NCBI GenBank assembly: GCA_003149915.1
Contig: QAMK01000033.1
Span: 51,773-115,772, forward strand
Source of the DNA: Bacillota bacterium
GTDB lineage: Bacteria > Bacillota_I > Bacilli_A > RF39 > UBA660
DNA: 64,000 nt
Direction of reading: 5' to 3'
Shown here: one piece after another, positions 50,504-59,716 of the stretch
Position numbering within the stretch: position 1 is the stretch's first letter
Layout: the number at the start of each line of letters is the position of its first letter
Position numbers and translations under genes: made by a program
Notes under the pieces: model-generated
Told to the model about the DNA's origin: nothing
Databases searched by the model: none
The model's input: the letters and a program-made list of their open reading frames with translations, nothing else

Positions 50504-51577
50504 CTACTTTTTATTTTTGGCAAGTTTTTGTAAAATTTCCTCTTTCCCGTTAAATAATGGTTTTAGGCTTTTGCCATCGTGCATCGTATTGATGATGCGG
50601 GCAAGTTTTTCTGTCATATCGACTTCTTCATACCAGTCTAGCTGCCTAATCTGTTTTGGAACATAAGAAAGGTTCGTTGCGTATAACTTATCGAATAGCC
50701 CTTCTTTATAAGCATCGATGAAGATTTTTGGTCCTTCCGTAAGAAGAGCAAATGTCGCGGCTAGATACACTTTCTTAGCACCGTGATGCTTTAAATACGT
50801 TGCCACTTCAATCATAGAAGAACCGGATGCAATCATGTCATCTACAACGATGATGTTCTTATCTTTTACAGATGGTCCTAAATAGGTATGCTCGACAATT
50901 GGGTTTTTACCGTTCACAACTTGCGATAAGTCTCTTCTTTTATAGAAGACACCGACATCAGTATCTAGCATTTCAGCATAGTATCTAGCCCGTTCCATTG
51001 CACCCATATCCGGACTGATTACTAGTAAGTTATCGATATTTTCGTTATCGATTAACGTATTTAGTGTCTCATGTGTCACATAGAAGTTCTCGAATGGAAG
51101 CGTTGGAATGGCATTGCCGACGTTTGGATCATGAACATCGAATGTCACAATGTGATTGACACCAAGACGCTCTAACTCTTGCAAAGCGATAGCACAATCC
51201 AAGCTTTCTTTTCCTTTTCTTCTGTGTTGCCTTGATTCATATAGAAGAGGCATAATCACAGTAATTTTATTTGCGTATCCACTAATGGCAGAAATGACGC
51301 GTTTGATATCTTGGAAATGTTCATCCGGAGCCATAAAATGCTTCATTCCGTGCATTTCATACGTGATACTGTAATTTCCAACATCACTTAATATGTAAAT
51401 GTCTTTATCCCTTACTGTTCCTTGAATTTTAATTTTTCCTTCACCGTTACTAAAACGATCTCTCGTAATTGGAATGATGTAATCTTCGCTTTCGTTATTC
51501 ATTTGTTTTAATTCTTCGTTTACTTTGTTGCCTAAACCTTCGATGTTATCTAATACTACTAATTTTAATTCGTTCAT
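50504..51577 (-). CDS. prs: Divergent ribose-phosphate pyrophosphokinase
   Basis: Makes PRPP from ribose 5-phosphate and ATP. The 357-aa protein keeps the two-domain phosphoribosyltransferase-like fold: the N-domain ITRDRFSNGEGKIKI, ESRQHRRKGKESLDC in place of the usual RQDRK flexible loop, VTFDVHDPNVGNAIP, and the PRPP loop IIVVDDMIASGSSMIEVA. It is longer and more diverged than standard Prs (about 315 aa). ATG 51577 follows TTAGGTGGAG and overlaps the previous stop as ATGA. In this operon it supplies the PRPP used by PncB. Confidence 0.85.
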   Translation of the reverse strand: MNELKLVVLDNIEGLGNKVNEELKQMNNESEDYIIPITRDRFSNGEGKIKIQGTVRDKDIYILSDVGNYSITYEMHGMKHFMAPDEHFQDIKRVISAISGYANKITVIMPLLYESRQHRRKGKESLDCAIALQELERLGVNHIVTFDVHDPNVGNAIPTLPFENFYVTHETLNTLIDNENIDNLLVISPDMGAMERARYYAEMLDTDVGVFYKRRDLSQVVNGKNPIVEHTYLGPSVKDKNIIVVDDMIASGSSMIEVATYLKHHGAKKVYLAATFALLTEGPKIFIDAYKEGLFDKLYATNLSYVPKQIRQLDWYEEVDMTEKLARIINTMHDGKSLKPLFNGKEEILQKLAKNKK

Positions 51578-51975
51578 ACTCCACCTAACACTTTCTGTTT
51601 TGTTTTCACTTCTATTACTAAGCCATCGCAATATGGCATCCAGTCCGTTTTTTCAGTCATACCATATCCCGTGGTAACCGGTTTGATACCTGCATTCCAA
51701 TTCACTTCTTTGACGATGTATCCGCTATCCGTTATGATGTTTTTAAGAATGGTAGGAACGCTTTCCGTTACATCTTCTGTCATCGTAACTGGAATACCAC
51801 TTACCTTACCTTCTAAACTCAAAGTAACACATGGGTCTGCCATCCAATCACTATCACAAATGCCATATTGTTTTTTTCTAACATCAATTTGAATTTTAGC
51901 TTTGGAATCGATTGTCTTCTGATAATAATCTTGTAGCAGTTTTTCCACATCGTTTAATGCTAAATTAAATTTCAT
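51574..51975 (-). CDS. Hypothetical protein, 133 aa, in the NAD operon
   Basis: A small soluble protein with a helical N-terminus (KFNLALNDVEKLLQDYYQ) and a beta-rich remainder (KAKIQIDVRKKQ, VTLSLEGKVSGIPVTM, DGLVIEVKTKQK). No family is recognised. It lies 4 bases after nadE and overlaps prs by 4, so it is part of the NAD operon; an accessory role in this pathway is only an inference. Confidence 0.65.
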   Translation of the reverse strand: MKFNLALNDVEKLLQDYYQKTIDSKAKIQIDVRKKQYGICDSDWMADPCVTLSLEGKVSGIPVTMTEDVTESVPTILKNIITDSGYIVKEVNWNAGIKPVTTGYGMTEKTDWMPYCDGLVIEVKTKQKVLGGV

Positions 51976-51979
51976 TTTA

Positions 51980-53878
51980 TCACTCCTCTATCCAAATTGT
52001 ACTCGTCGCATCACTTGGCATTCTAAGGTCGCCTCTAGGAGACAAAGATACACTTCCTACTTTTACACCATCTGGTAAGCAACTTCTCTTAAATTGTTGT
52101 GAGAAGAAGCGTTTCATAAATACTGTTAACCATTTCCGTAACTCCTCTTCTTCATAATCATCTTTGAACGTTTCTTTTGCTAAGTAAAATATCTTTTTGG
52201 TAGAAAAGCCATTTCTCAAAAAGTGATACAAGAAGAAGTCGTGTAACATATAAGGACCGATTTTACTTTCTGTCTTTTGTAAGATTTTACCATCTTTGCT
52301 TGGTGGTAATAGTTCTGGACTAATCGGTGTATCTAAAATGCTCTTTAATACGTCGTGTAACGTTTCATTGTTTTGCATTTCGTATTCTACTAAGTAGCGA
52401 ACGAGAGTTTTTGGAATACTTGTGTTTACTGCATACATGCTCATGTGATCACCGTTATACGTACACCAGCCAAGGGCTAATTCGGATAAGTCCCCTGTAC
52501 CAATTACTAATCCGCTTTCCTGATTGGCGATATCCATTAAGATTTGAGTTCTCTCTCTTGCTTGCGCATTTTCATATGTGACATCGTGATTACCAGCATC
52601 GTGTCCAATGTCTTTATAATGCAAGATGCAGGCATCTTTAATGGAAACTTCTCTTAACGTTGCTCCTGTCTTCCTAATCAACTCTTTGGCATTTTGATAA
52701 GTGCGATCCGTCGTTCCAAAACCTGGCATCGTTACGGCGATTAAGTTTTGAGGGGCAATTTTTAAAATATCAAATGCTCTTAATATGACGAGATATGCAA
52801 GAGTAGAATCTAATCCTCCAGATACTCCTAAAATACATTTTTTGCTGCCAGTGTGTTTTAGTCTTCTTGCCAAAGCACAACTTTGAATCGTTAAGATTTC
52901 ATTGGCTCTTTCATTTCGTTTGTTTGGATTACTCGGCACGAATGGATACTTCGCATATGTTCTACGAATTGGTTGATTGGTAGCAGGAATGGAACAATGG
53001 ATTTTTCGAACGGGTTCTAACTGATTGGTATGGAAACTTGTATTTTTCATACGGTCATGTAAGAGTTTTTCAACATCGACATCGCCAATCGTCAACGTGT
53101 TATCAAATTGAAACCGTTTTCCTTCGGCAAGTTTACTACCATTTTCATAAATCAAAGTAGCTCCAGAAAATAAGATGTCGGTCGTACTCTCCAATGGACC
53201 GGAACTTGCATAGACATAAGCAGAAATCTGTTTGGCACTGTGCATCTTGATTAAATTTTCGCGATATTCTTTTTTACCAATCGTTTCGTTGCTAGCAGAT
53301 AAATTTAATAAAATCGTGGCACCATTTAATGCATAAGTATCAGATGGCGGTGTCACACTCCACAAATCTTCACAAATTTCTAGGGCAAAGTATATGTTTT
53401 GATTACCGAATAATAAGTCTTTCCCGACTGGTACTTTTTCTCCTAAAAATTCGATTTCAGATTCTTTTAAATCGGCACTACTAGCAAACCATCTTTGTTC
53501 GTAAAACTCATTGTAATTTGGTAAATACGTTTTTGGTACCATTCCTAAAATGTGACCGTTTTGTAAAACGATGCCCATGTTGTACAACTTGTTTTCAATC
53601 TGAATCGGAGCACCAACAGCAACGATTATTTCTTTTCCCTCTAAGAATTTCTTTAATTTTGCAATTTGATGTTCCGTCTCTTCTAACAACGTTTTTTGAA
53701 AGAATAAGTCGGCACAAGTGTATCCCGTCATCGCACACTCCGGTAATACAAGAATCGCAACACCATTCGATACTGCTTCTGCGATTATATGCTCCATTTC
53801 TTGCTCGTTCCATCTTGGATTAGCTACTTCCATCTTTAGAGAAGCAGCAGCACATCTTACATATCCATATTCGTTCAT
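51980..53878 (-). CDS. nadE: Glutamine-dependent NAD+ synthetase
   Basis: The 632-aa protein combines an N-terminal nitrilase-type glutaminase with a C-terminal synthetase. The glutaminase part has [16 protein letters not shown] with the catalytic Glu, a [19 protein letters not shown]ys loop and [11 protein letters not shown]ys; the synthetase part has [14 protein letters not shown] (P-loop) and [19 protein letters not shown]. It converts NaAD to NAD using glutamine nitrogen. The start overlaps the Nudix gene by 4 bases. Confidence 0.96.
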   Translation of the reverse strand: MNEYGYVRCAAASLKMEVANPRWNEQEMEHIIAEAVSNGVAILVLPECAMTGYTCADLFFQKTLLEETEHQIAKLKKFLEGKEIIVAVGAPIQIENKLYNMGIVLQNGHILGMVPKTYLPNYNEFYEQRWFASSADLKESEIEFLGEKVPVGKDLLFGNQNIYFALEICEDLWSVTPPSDTYALNGATILLNLSASNETIGKKEYRENLIKMHSAKQISAYVYASSGPLESTTDILFSGATLIYENGSKLAEGKRFQFDNTLTIGDVDVEKLLHDRMKNTSFHTNQLEPVRKIHCSIPATNQPIRRTYAKYPFVPSNPNKRNERANEILTIQSCALARRLKHTGSKKCILGVSGGLDSTLAYLVILRAFDILKIAPQNLIAVTMPGFGTTDRTYQNAKELIRKTGATLREVSIKDACILHYKDIGHDAGNHDVTYENAQARERTQILMDIANQESGLVIGTGDLSELALGWCTYNGDHMSMYAVNTSIPKTLVRYLVEYEMQNNETLHDVLKSILDTPISPELLPPSKDGKILQKTESKIGPYMLHDFFLYHFLRNGFSTKKIFYLAKETFKDDYEEEELRKWLTVFMKRFFSQQFKRSCLPDGVKVGSVSLSPRGDLRMPSDATSTIWIEE

Positions 53879-54474
53879 AAATATCCTCTTTTCCGTAAAT
53901 ATTGTTTACTTTTTTCTACTGTTAAAGCAGAATTTAATCCATTCATGTATCCAGTTTCAAGTAATTCTTCTAAATCTTCTATATTGACTTGTAAATATTT
54001 TACGACCTCGTCTTCATCTAAACTTTGATCCGTCACTTTTTCACAGTCCAATGCTAGAAAGTAATGGTTCTTAGCACCCGATATTCCTTCATCTTGATAG
54101 AAATTTCCTAATGGAATTAGTTCTTTTGGAACGTATCCCGTTTCTTCTAACAGTTCTCTTCTAGCAGCATCTTCCGGACTTTCTCCTGGTTCTATGTATC
54201 CGGCAGGAAGTCCTACGGCAACAGTCTCTTTCGTAAATACTCTCGGTTCTACATTGACAATTGCTTTTCCACTCACCGTAATCGGTAGGACGATAGCAGC
54301 ACTACCGTCGCGACCGTTTTTTAGTATTTTTTCTCTTTTTAGAACTCTTCCATTTTCTAGTACACATCGGTACGGTTCAATTTGTAAAAACTTAGAATCC
54401 TTCCCTCTCTCAAAACGAATGGTTCTCAATTCCTTTTTATAACTTTGTAACTGGTCTATTATTTCTTTTTGCAT
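53875..54474 (-). CDS. Nudix hydrolase, probable ADP-ribose pyrophosphatase
   Basis: The 199-aa protein has a complete Nudix box, [23 protein letters not shown], with all metal-binding glutamates, and a long N-terminal beta region as in ADP-ribose pyrophosphatases. ADP-ribose cleavage gives AMP and ribose 5-phosphate, which Prs can use. The specificity is inferred from sequence type and from the NAD operon. It could also lower the level of ADP-ribose, the usual NrtR effector. It overlaps pncB by 16 bases and nadE by 4. Confidence 0.85.
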   Translation of the reverse strand: MQKEIIDQLQSYKKELRTIRFERGKDSKFLQIEPYRCVLENGRVLKREKILKNGRDGSAAIVLPITVSGKAIVNVEPRVFTKETVAVGLPAGYIEPGESPEDAARRELLEETGYVPKELIPLGNFYQDEGISGAKNHYFLALDCEKVTDQSLDEDEVVKYLQVNIEDLEELLETGYMNGLNSALTVEKSKQYLRKRGYL

Positions 54475-55919
54475 AAGACAGGTCCTTCCGTTACTTTGGC
54501 TTTGTGTTCTCCGATTAACTCTCTCTTTAATTGTAACAGTTTTTCGGTTAAATCAACATAGTATTTGTGAGGATTTTCTAATCTTCTTACTTCCGGGTAC
54601 AACGTTTCCATTTGAGATGCACAATATTTCTGTTCTTCTTGCACCGTTGGTAATGGTTTAACTAACTTGCCATCTTTAATCACTTCTTCTTGTAATTCTC
54701 TTACTGTATAGTTTTCTAAATACTTTCTGTTGAATTCATTTTGAGGATCGATTAAGGTGTATCCATCTAATGGAATTTGCTCGTCATGAACAGCAATCAC
54801 ATCTCCTAGAGCGTACCCTGTTTCCTTGTCATAGAAACGATATACCTTCTTATATCCCGGATTGATGGTCTTAATAGCATCGTCACTTACTTTAATCCGT
54901 GGATCAATTGTACTATCCATTTCTTTGGCAACTAGTTTATAGACACAACCGACTCTTTCTTTTGGAGCGGCAATGTTATCGCCGGCACCAATCGTATCGA
55001 TCTTTGCTCCTTGTGCAAGTAAAGATGCAATCGTCTTTGGATTTAATCCGTTTGATAAACAGATCTTGGCATCGGTAAGTCCTGCTTCATCCAGTTGTTT
55101 TCGTGCCTCTTTTGATAAATATGCTAAGTCGCCAGAATCGATTCGGATTCCCTTTAAGCGATATCCATTTGGAATTAAATACTCTTTGGCAACGCGGATG
55201 GCATTTGGAACACCAGACTTTAACGTATCGTAAGTATCTACTAGTAACAACGTGTTATTTGGGAACGTTTTGGCATATCGTAAGAATGCTTCATATTCAC
55301 TTTCCGCTTCGGTTACCATGGAATGAGCCATCGTACCCATCACTGGAATGTTGTATTTCTTTCCTGCTAGCATATTGGAAGTTCCAACACAGCCTGCTAT
55401 ATATGCCGCTTTTGATGCCATCGTTGCTGCTTCTGGACCATCGGCACGGCGAGCACCGAACTCCATAATCGGAATTCCTTGGGCTGCATCGACCATTCTT
55501 CTACCTGCTGTTGCAAATTTGATATTGGCATTCAAATAAGATAGCAAGCAAGTTTCTACAATCTGTGCTTCGATGGTAGGAGCTTTTACCGTTACAATCG
55601 GTTCATTGGCAAATACTGGCGTACCATCTGGAATCATTTTAATCGTTCCTGTAAAATGGAAATCTTTTAAATAATTTAGAAATTTTTCGTCAAACGTATT
55701 TAAACTTCTCAAATATTCGATATCATCACTTGTAAATTTCAAGTTTTGGATGTAGTCTACGATTTCTCTACCTCCAGCCATAATAGCATATCCTGATTCA
55801 AATGGAATACTTCTAAAGAACGCATCGAAGTATACTACTTCATCCTTTTTTCCATCTAAGAAATAACTTTCACTCATCGTTAGTTCGTATTCATCTGTCA
55901 TCATTGTATGATTATTCAT
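54459..55919 (-). CDS. pncB: Nicotinate phosphoribosyltransferase
   Basis: Joins nicotinate and PRPP to NaMN. The 486-aa protein has [68 protein letters not shown] and [20 protein letters not shown], all typical of the long form. ATG 55919 overlaps the pncA 3' end by 8 bases; an in-frame GTG lies three codons earlier. Confidence 0.95.
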   Translation of the reverse strand: MNNHTMMTDEYELTMSESYFLDGKKDEVVYFDAFFRSIPFESGYAIMAGGREIVDYIQNLKFTSDDIEYLRSLNTFDEKFLNYLKDFHFTGTIKMIPDGTPVFANEPIVTVKAPTIEAQIVETCLLSYLNANIKFATAGRRMVDAAQGIPIMEFGARRADGPEAATMASKAAYIAGCVGTSNMLAGKKYNIPVMGTMAHSMVTEAESEYEAFLRYAKTFPNNTLLLVDTYDTLKSGVPNAIRVAKEYLIPNGYRLKGIRIDSGDLAYLSKEARKQLDEAGLTDAKICLSNGLNPKTIASLLAQGAKIDTIGAGDNIAAPKERVGCVYKLVAKEMDSTIDPRIKVSDDAIKTINPGYKKVYRFYDKETGYALGDVIAVHDEQIPLDGYTLIDPQNEFNRKYLENYTVRELQEEVIKDGKLVKPLPTVQEEQKYCASQMETLYPEVRRLENPHKYYVDLTEKLLQLKRELIGEHKAKVTEGPVLCKKK

Positions 55920-56532
55920 GTTTACCACTTTCCTTTTCTATCGTATATTTTTTGACTAACTGGACTCCAGAGCCAGCCATCATCTTCGTTCCTATTTCAA
56001 AGTATTCTTTTCTATCATGGCCAGGTCCGTCAAATGTTTCAATCGCATTTAACGGTACGATCACTTGCGTATCTCGATTTACTTCATTGAAATAATTTTG
56101 TAATGGGATGGCTAAGTTCGGTACACAGATATCTGCTTCACAACCAACCGTGACTACTTTTTTTAAGTTTTCCATCCTGCGAATGAGTTCCATAAACCCA
56201 GTTGCGAAGATTGCACTGGTCGAATTTTTTTCGATACTCATCGCTACTTGTTCATACGGTTTTAATTCATCCACTAGTTCTGCTTCTTCTGTTCCTTTTA
56301 TGCAATGCGGTGGGAATGAGTCAAACTCTTTACTATCTTTAGTATGAGCATCTTTAATAAATAGCACTCCTTGTTTTGCTTTTAAGAACTCTTCTATTAA
56401 ACGAATCTGCTCTGGAACGATATGTTCAATATACGGATCTGCTAAACTTCCCTTTTTTACAAATCCATTTACCATATCAACTACTACAAGGAGCTCCTTT
56501 AACTCCTTTAAGTTTTGAACGCTTTCTTTCAT
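55912..56532 (-). CDS. pncA: Nicotinamidase-like cysteine hydrolase
   Basis: The 206-aa isochorismatase-fold protein has the catalytic Asp in LLVVVDMVNGFV, a metal-site stretch KDAHTKDSKEFDSFPPHC and the catalytic Cys region VGCEADICVPNLAIPL. It deaminates nicotinamide to nicotinate, the entry step of this operon. It is the first gene, with AAAGGAGG before the ATG, a TTGACT-17-TATAAT promoter and two inverted-repeat sites upstream. The assignment to nicotinamidase over related amidases rests on the operon. Confidence 0.9.
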   Translation of the reverse strand: MKESVQNLKELKELLVVVDMVNGFVKKGSLADPYIEHIVPEQIRLIEEFLKAKQGVLFIKDAHTKDSKEFDSFPPHCIKGTEEAELVDELKPYEQVAMSIEKNSTSAIFATGFMELIRRMENLKKVVTVGCEADICVPNLAIPLQNYFNEVNRDTQVIVPLNAIETFDGPGHDRKEYFEIGTKMMAGSGVQLVKKYTIEKESGKHE

Positions 56533-56544
56533 AAATCCTCCTTT

Positions 56545-56567
56545 GTTATTATCTTTTTGTTAATAAC
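56545..56567. promoter_or_regulatory. Candidate NrtR operator, leader-proximal
   Basis: GTTATTAT-7-TTAATAAC, 7 of 8 arm positions paired, 12 bases before the pncA ATG and next to the ribosome binding site. Same arms and spacing as the site at 56601-56623. Confidence 0.6.
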
Positions 56568-56600
56568 ATATCTTATAAAATTCCAGACTTCTTCAGGTCT

Positions 56601-56623
56601 GTTATTAACATTATATTAATAAC
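56601..56623. promoter_or_regulatory. Candidate NrtR operator, on the promoter
   Basis: Perfect inverted repeat GTTATTAA-7-TTAATAAC. It covers the -10 box of the NAD operon promoter and part of its spacer. Confidence 0.65.
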
Positions 56624-56638
56624 AAAATAAAAAGTCAA
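56610..56638 (-). promoter_or_regulatory. Promoter of the NAD operon
   Basis: TTGACT at 56633-56638, 17-bp spacer, TATAAT at 56610-56615. The leader is about 70 nt and includes a small hairpin CAGAC/GTCTG near 56584-56601. Confidence 0.85.
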
Positions 56639-56700
56639 CTATATTTTTAAATTTTTTTAAATATTAATTATCTTAACGAATGGTTCTTTCAGATTTTTGC

Positions 56701-56737
56701 ATATAAAAACTCCATTTTCAAAAAGAAAATGAAGTTT
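56701..56737 (-). terminator. Probable terminator after the AlbA_2 gene
   Basis: Stem AAACT-CATTTTC/GAAAATG-AGTTT with one mismatch and a 5-nt loop, then TTTTTATAT, about 80 bases beyond the stop. 56533-56816 otherwise holds only the NAD promoter and operators. Confidence 0.7.
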
Positions 56738-56816
56738 CATTTTGATTTCGTATTTTTCATTCTGGATATTAATCACTATACCATATTTAGATTCTTAATT
56801 TATATTCCAATTGTAC

Positions 56817-58484
56817 TTATTCATTTTTTATATTTTTAGTCTTATATTTTTGATTTCTAGCATGGACGCTATTTTTATTAGTATACTCTAATTTTCCTTC
56901 ATCAATTAATGCTTTTATAATGTTAGTAGAAAAATATTGTCTTGACTTAATTTTTAATAATGTTTGAAGTTCTTTTATTGTTTTAGGTTCTGTACAACAT
57001 GTTAGTACTACTCTTTTCATCTGTTCTAATTTTAGATTATATCGTTCATTTTGTTGTCCACCACCACTTCCTTTTTGTTGTCCATCAGCGCTGTTTTTTT
57101 GTTGTACACTTTGTTGCTCGTTTTGCTTTATATTTTGCATATTTTGTTGTCCACCAGCGCTGCTTTTTTGTTGTCCACCAGCGCTGCTTTTTTGTTGTCC
57201 ACCACCACTTTCTTTTTGTTGTCCAATATCGCTGCTTTTTTGTTGTCTACTATTATTTCTAAAAATCACTTTGAAACTATCTCTTTCTTCATAAAATTCC
57301 GGGTCTGGTAATCCATATTTTCTCATTTCTCTTTTCATCGTTGGTATTCCTGAATGACGATTTTCAATTACGGATCCTTTCTCCTCTAAAATTCGTACAA
57401 TATTAGGATTTCTAACTTCCATACTAGTTGATGTTCCTAATTTATCTAACCGATTTGTTCCATATAATGTTCCAGGACTTATAATTTCAATTCTATCTTC
57501 ATACATATTTACAGCAATATATGCATTTTCAGTTTGAGTAGAATAATCTCTGTGAATCAAAGCATTGGCAACTGCTTCCCTCAATGCTTCTAATGGATAT
57601 TCGCTTTTGTCTTTTCTTTTACCATTAGAATCTATAATCACACTGGTTTTCATGTTTCTTCTTAAAAAATTCATAGTTCCATTTAGCATTTCTTCTATAG
57701 TTCCCTCAATACGCTTATTATCAATAAACCTTTCTCCCATTTGTCCAGTGTCTCCTAGTTCAACACCAGGGACAACGACGCAAGCAACAAATAGTTGTGG
57801 ATAAAATGCCTGTGGATAGTTTCCAAAAGTCATAATTCCTGCTAGAGTGGGATAAATCTGTTTATGATTTGCATCAGTAATTCCACATAATTTCATGCAT
57901 TCGTCAAAATTATTTTTTGAAAAATTTGGTTTTAAACTCCTTATTTTATTAATATATAAACTTAGTTCTTTCAAATTCAAATCATTGATATCTGCTCTTT
58001 TTGTAGGCCTTGTATCTTCAAAAATATGATCATTATAACTTTGTAGAGAATACAATTCATAATCTGTCATAATGTCATCCCTATCACCTACTCGTGTATA
58101 AGAACCGTTTTTTATTCCTTTGGGTTTATAATAACATGGTTTCTTGTTTTGGGGTATTTCGTCAAGTTTGACTGCGAGAAGATTTTTACCTTCTAATTCG
58201 AATGCTAAAATTTTAGGACGAAGTTTTGGTTCCATAGAATCACTGCACAAATTTGTTACCTGTGTTTGCAAATCGTTCACGTCATAGACTCCATCAATTG
58301 AAAATCCTTTGTTTTCATTTATTCCAAATATTATAATGCCACCATATTTGTTTGAAAAACTGGAAAACGTATCATAGCATTTTTTAGGGAACCCATCCTT
58401 GGCTGTTTTAACTTCAATTCTTTCAGTTTCTGTTTTGTATTTTCTTAAATAATCCATTGCCACTAGCACTTCTTCTTTATGCAA
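56817..58484 (-). CDS. AlbA_2/GHKL-type putative transcriptional regulator with repeat linker
   Basis: The start is TTG 58484, seven bases after GGAGG; the longer frame has no site. The 555-aa protein has an N-terminal AlbA_2 (Schlafen-like) domain (TERIEVKTAKDGFPKKCYDTFSS... and GGIIIFGINENKG, about 15-130). A GHKL-like ATP-binding region (EYPLEALREAVANALIHRDYS, about 305-325; IEIISPGTLYG) follows, then a low-complexity QQK/SAGG tract (about 415-480) and a C-terminal winged helix (TIKELQTLLKIKSRQYFSTNI). Such proteins are often called RecG-like regulators, but they lack a helicase. The tract is encoded by near-identical 24-nt repeats. Confidence 0.8.
   Translation of the reverse strand: MHKEEVLVAMDYLRKYKTETERIEVKTAKDGFPKKCYDTFSSFSNKYGGIIIFGINENKGFSIDGVYDVNDLQTQVTNLCSDSMEPKLRPKILAFELEGKNLLAVKLDEIPQNKKPCYYKPKGIKNGSYTRVGDRDDIMTDYELYSLQSYNDHIFEDTRPTKRADINDLNLKELSLYINKIRSLKPNFSKNNFDECMKLCGITDANHKQIYPTLAGIMTFGNYPQAFYPQLFVACVVVPGVELGDTGQMGERFIDNKRIEGTIEEMLNGTMNFLRRNMKTSVIIDSNGKRKDKSEYPLEALREAVANALIHRDYSTQTENAYIAVNMYEDRIEIISPGTLYGTNRLDKLGTSTSMEVRNPNIVRILEEKGSVIENRHSGIPTMKREMRKYGLPDPEFYEERDSFKVIFRNNSRQQKSSDIGQQKESGGGQQKSSAGGQQKSSAGGQQNMQNIKQNEQQSVQQKNSADGQQKGSGGGQQNERYNLKLEQMKRVVLTCCTEPKTIKELQTLLKIKSRQYFSTNIIKALIDEGKLEYTNKNSVHARNQKYKTKNIKNE
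57052..57250 (-). repeat. In-frame 24-nt repeat tract
   Basis: Clear 24-nt units lie at 57144-57167, 57168-57191 (identical or nearly so), 57192-57215 and 57216-57239, with more diverged units at about 57055-57125. Each encodes an 8-residue GQQK-type unit. Changes in copy number would keep the frame. Confidence 0.85.
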
Positions 58485-58515
58485 AATATTACCTCCATTT
58501 GCTGTAAACGCACTA

Positions 58516-58544
58516 AAAATAACATAAATATATTTTCTATACAA
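58516..58544 (-). promoter_or_regulatory. Possible promoter of the AlbA_2 gene
   Basis: TTGTAT at 58539-58544, 17-bp spacer, TATTTT at 58516-58521. The 58485-58787 gap otherwise contains A/T-rich sequence and a hairpin. Confidence 0.5.
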
Positions 58545-58720
58545 ATAAAACATTTTAAAAAAATGATAAGGACAAATGATGTTTTCGTTTAATTGAGAAT
58601 AGCTTTCATCTTTTTCACAACAAAAAAATTGAAAAATTCTCATTTTTTTGTTTTTTGAAATTTTTTAGTTTTCTTTTCCTTAATAACCCTATCTAACTGA
58701 CTACTGCACAACGCTTTGTA

Positions 58721-58748
58721 AAAAAATTACGCTATGGAGTAATTTTTT
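58721..58748. other. Strong hairpin in the cotE-AlbA_2 gap
   Basis: 10-bp stem AAAAAATTAC/GTAATTTTTT with an 8-nt loop; it could act as a second terminator in either direction. Confidence 0.55.
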
Positions 58749-58766
58749 AACTTTTTTATTCTTATT

Positions 58767-58800
58767 TTAAAAAAAAGAAAAGTGGCATCAGTCACTTTTC
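58767..58800 (-). terminator. Terminator after cotE
   Basis: Perfect 8-bp stem GAAAAGTG/CACTTTTC, 8-nt loop, then eight T; overlaps the cotE stop. Confidence 0.92.
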
Positions 58801-59318
58801 TTTTCATTTAAATAGTCTTCATTTACAGATTGATCGATTTCGGTATTGATATCCGGTCCAATCTCCTCCCATGGATCTTCACCATCTTCAATGGAGATTT
58901 TTACTTTGGTATCTCCGACAATTTCAATTCCCAATTCTTTTTCAACTGTATAAATAATCGTACCGTCCTTCACATCGGCTTTGGTTACGGTCGGATTTTT
59001 TAAGCTTCTTACGATGATTTCTTCTTCTCCTTCTGTCGTCGAATTTTTATGAACCGTTACGATTTCTGTATACGTATTATTTTGGCGAATCACTTCGGTT
59101 TTGGTATCGCCTTCACATGAATACCAGATATTCGTATCGAAACTTCCTGTCAAAATGATTTTGTTACCTTCTCTTCTACCTTGAAATGTATGATTGATAA
59201 TCCAACAACCTAGTACTGCTGTCGGTTCTATTTCTGGTTTGATTTCATATTCTGTATAAAATGTTTTGCGGCCTTTTCCTAATACCGCTTTTGTCACAAT
59301 TTCCTTATAACTTGCCAT
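58788..59318 (-). CDS. cotE: CotE-like spore outer coat morphogenetic protein
   Basis: The 176-aa protein matches CotE along its length: YKEIVTKAVLGKGRK (4-18), PTAVLGCWIINHTF, a GSFDTNIWYSCEGDTKTEV segment with the Bacillus pattern GSYDINVWYS--NTKTEV, then VGDTKVKISIE and an acidic C-terminus. CotE organises the outer spore coat in Bacillus. The gene order miaB-ricA-cotE on one strand is the same as in Bacillus subtilis, which strengthens the call. Whether this organism sporulates cannot be told from the window. Confidence 0.85.
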   Translation of the reverse strand: MASYKEIVTKAVLGKGRKTFYTEYEIKPEIEPTAVLGCWIINHTFQGRREGNKIILTGSFDTNIWYSCEGDTKTEVIRQNNTYTEIVTVHKNSTTEGEEEIIVRSLKNPTVTKADVKDGTIIYTVEKELGIEIVGDTKVKISIEDGEDPWEEIGPDINTEIDQSVNEDYLNEKKSD

Positions 59319-59374
59319 ACATCCTCCTCTAGTTTAATGTATGCAAGAAAAATTTAATTTGTGATAAATAACCT

Positions 59375-59716
59375 TTATTTGTTATCGAAATAATGATTTA
59401 GTGTCGCTAGAATTGTTTGGAACTGGTCGTTTAATTCCTCTTGGCGAATTTGATATTCTTGATAAATAGGAAATTCTTCTAATTTTGCAATCAGTTCTTG
59501 AAACTCTTTCTTCTCTTTTTCTGAAGAAGTGCCAAATTGTTCCTTTTTTGCAAGCTCTTGTTCTTTCTTTTTAATTTCTCGAATTACTCTCATTAACTCT
59601 TTATTTTGAAACATCTTATCTTCTAACGAACGATACGTTTGATACTCCTCGCTTTGCTCGATTATTGCAACAAGATGATCTACTTCTTTTAATACCTCTC
59701 TATACGAGTTTTCCAT
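59375..59716 (-). CDS. ricA: YlbF/YmcA-family protein
   Basis: The 113-aa protein is almost all helix with coiled-coil character (EEYQTYRSLEDKMFQNKELMRV and FPIYQEYQIRQEELNDQF, the YlbF/YmcA pattern). In Bacillus RicA (YmcA), RicF and RicT form an Fe-S complex that affects RNase Y processing, biofilm and sporulation. It overlaps the miaB 3' end by 17 bases and sits directly before cotE, the Bacillus order, hence RicA rather than YlbF. Confidence 0.82.
   Translation of the reverse strand: MENSYREVLKEVDHLVAIIEQSEEYQTYRSLEDKMFQNKELMRVIREIKKKEQELAKKEQFGTSSEKEKKEFQELIAKLEEFPIYQEYQIRQEELNDQFQTILATLNHYFDNK

Noticed and set aside
56999..57311. Plus-strand open frames over the repeat tract
   Set aside because: They are low-complexity mirror frames of the 24-nt repeats inside the AlbA_2 gene, without ribosome binding sites.
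58485..58643. N-terminal extension of the AlbA_2 protein
   Set aside because: No ribosome binding site and unusual composition; TTG 58484 has GGAGG at ideal spacing and gives a normal domain start.
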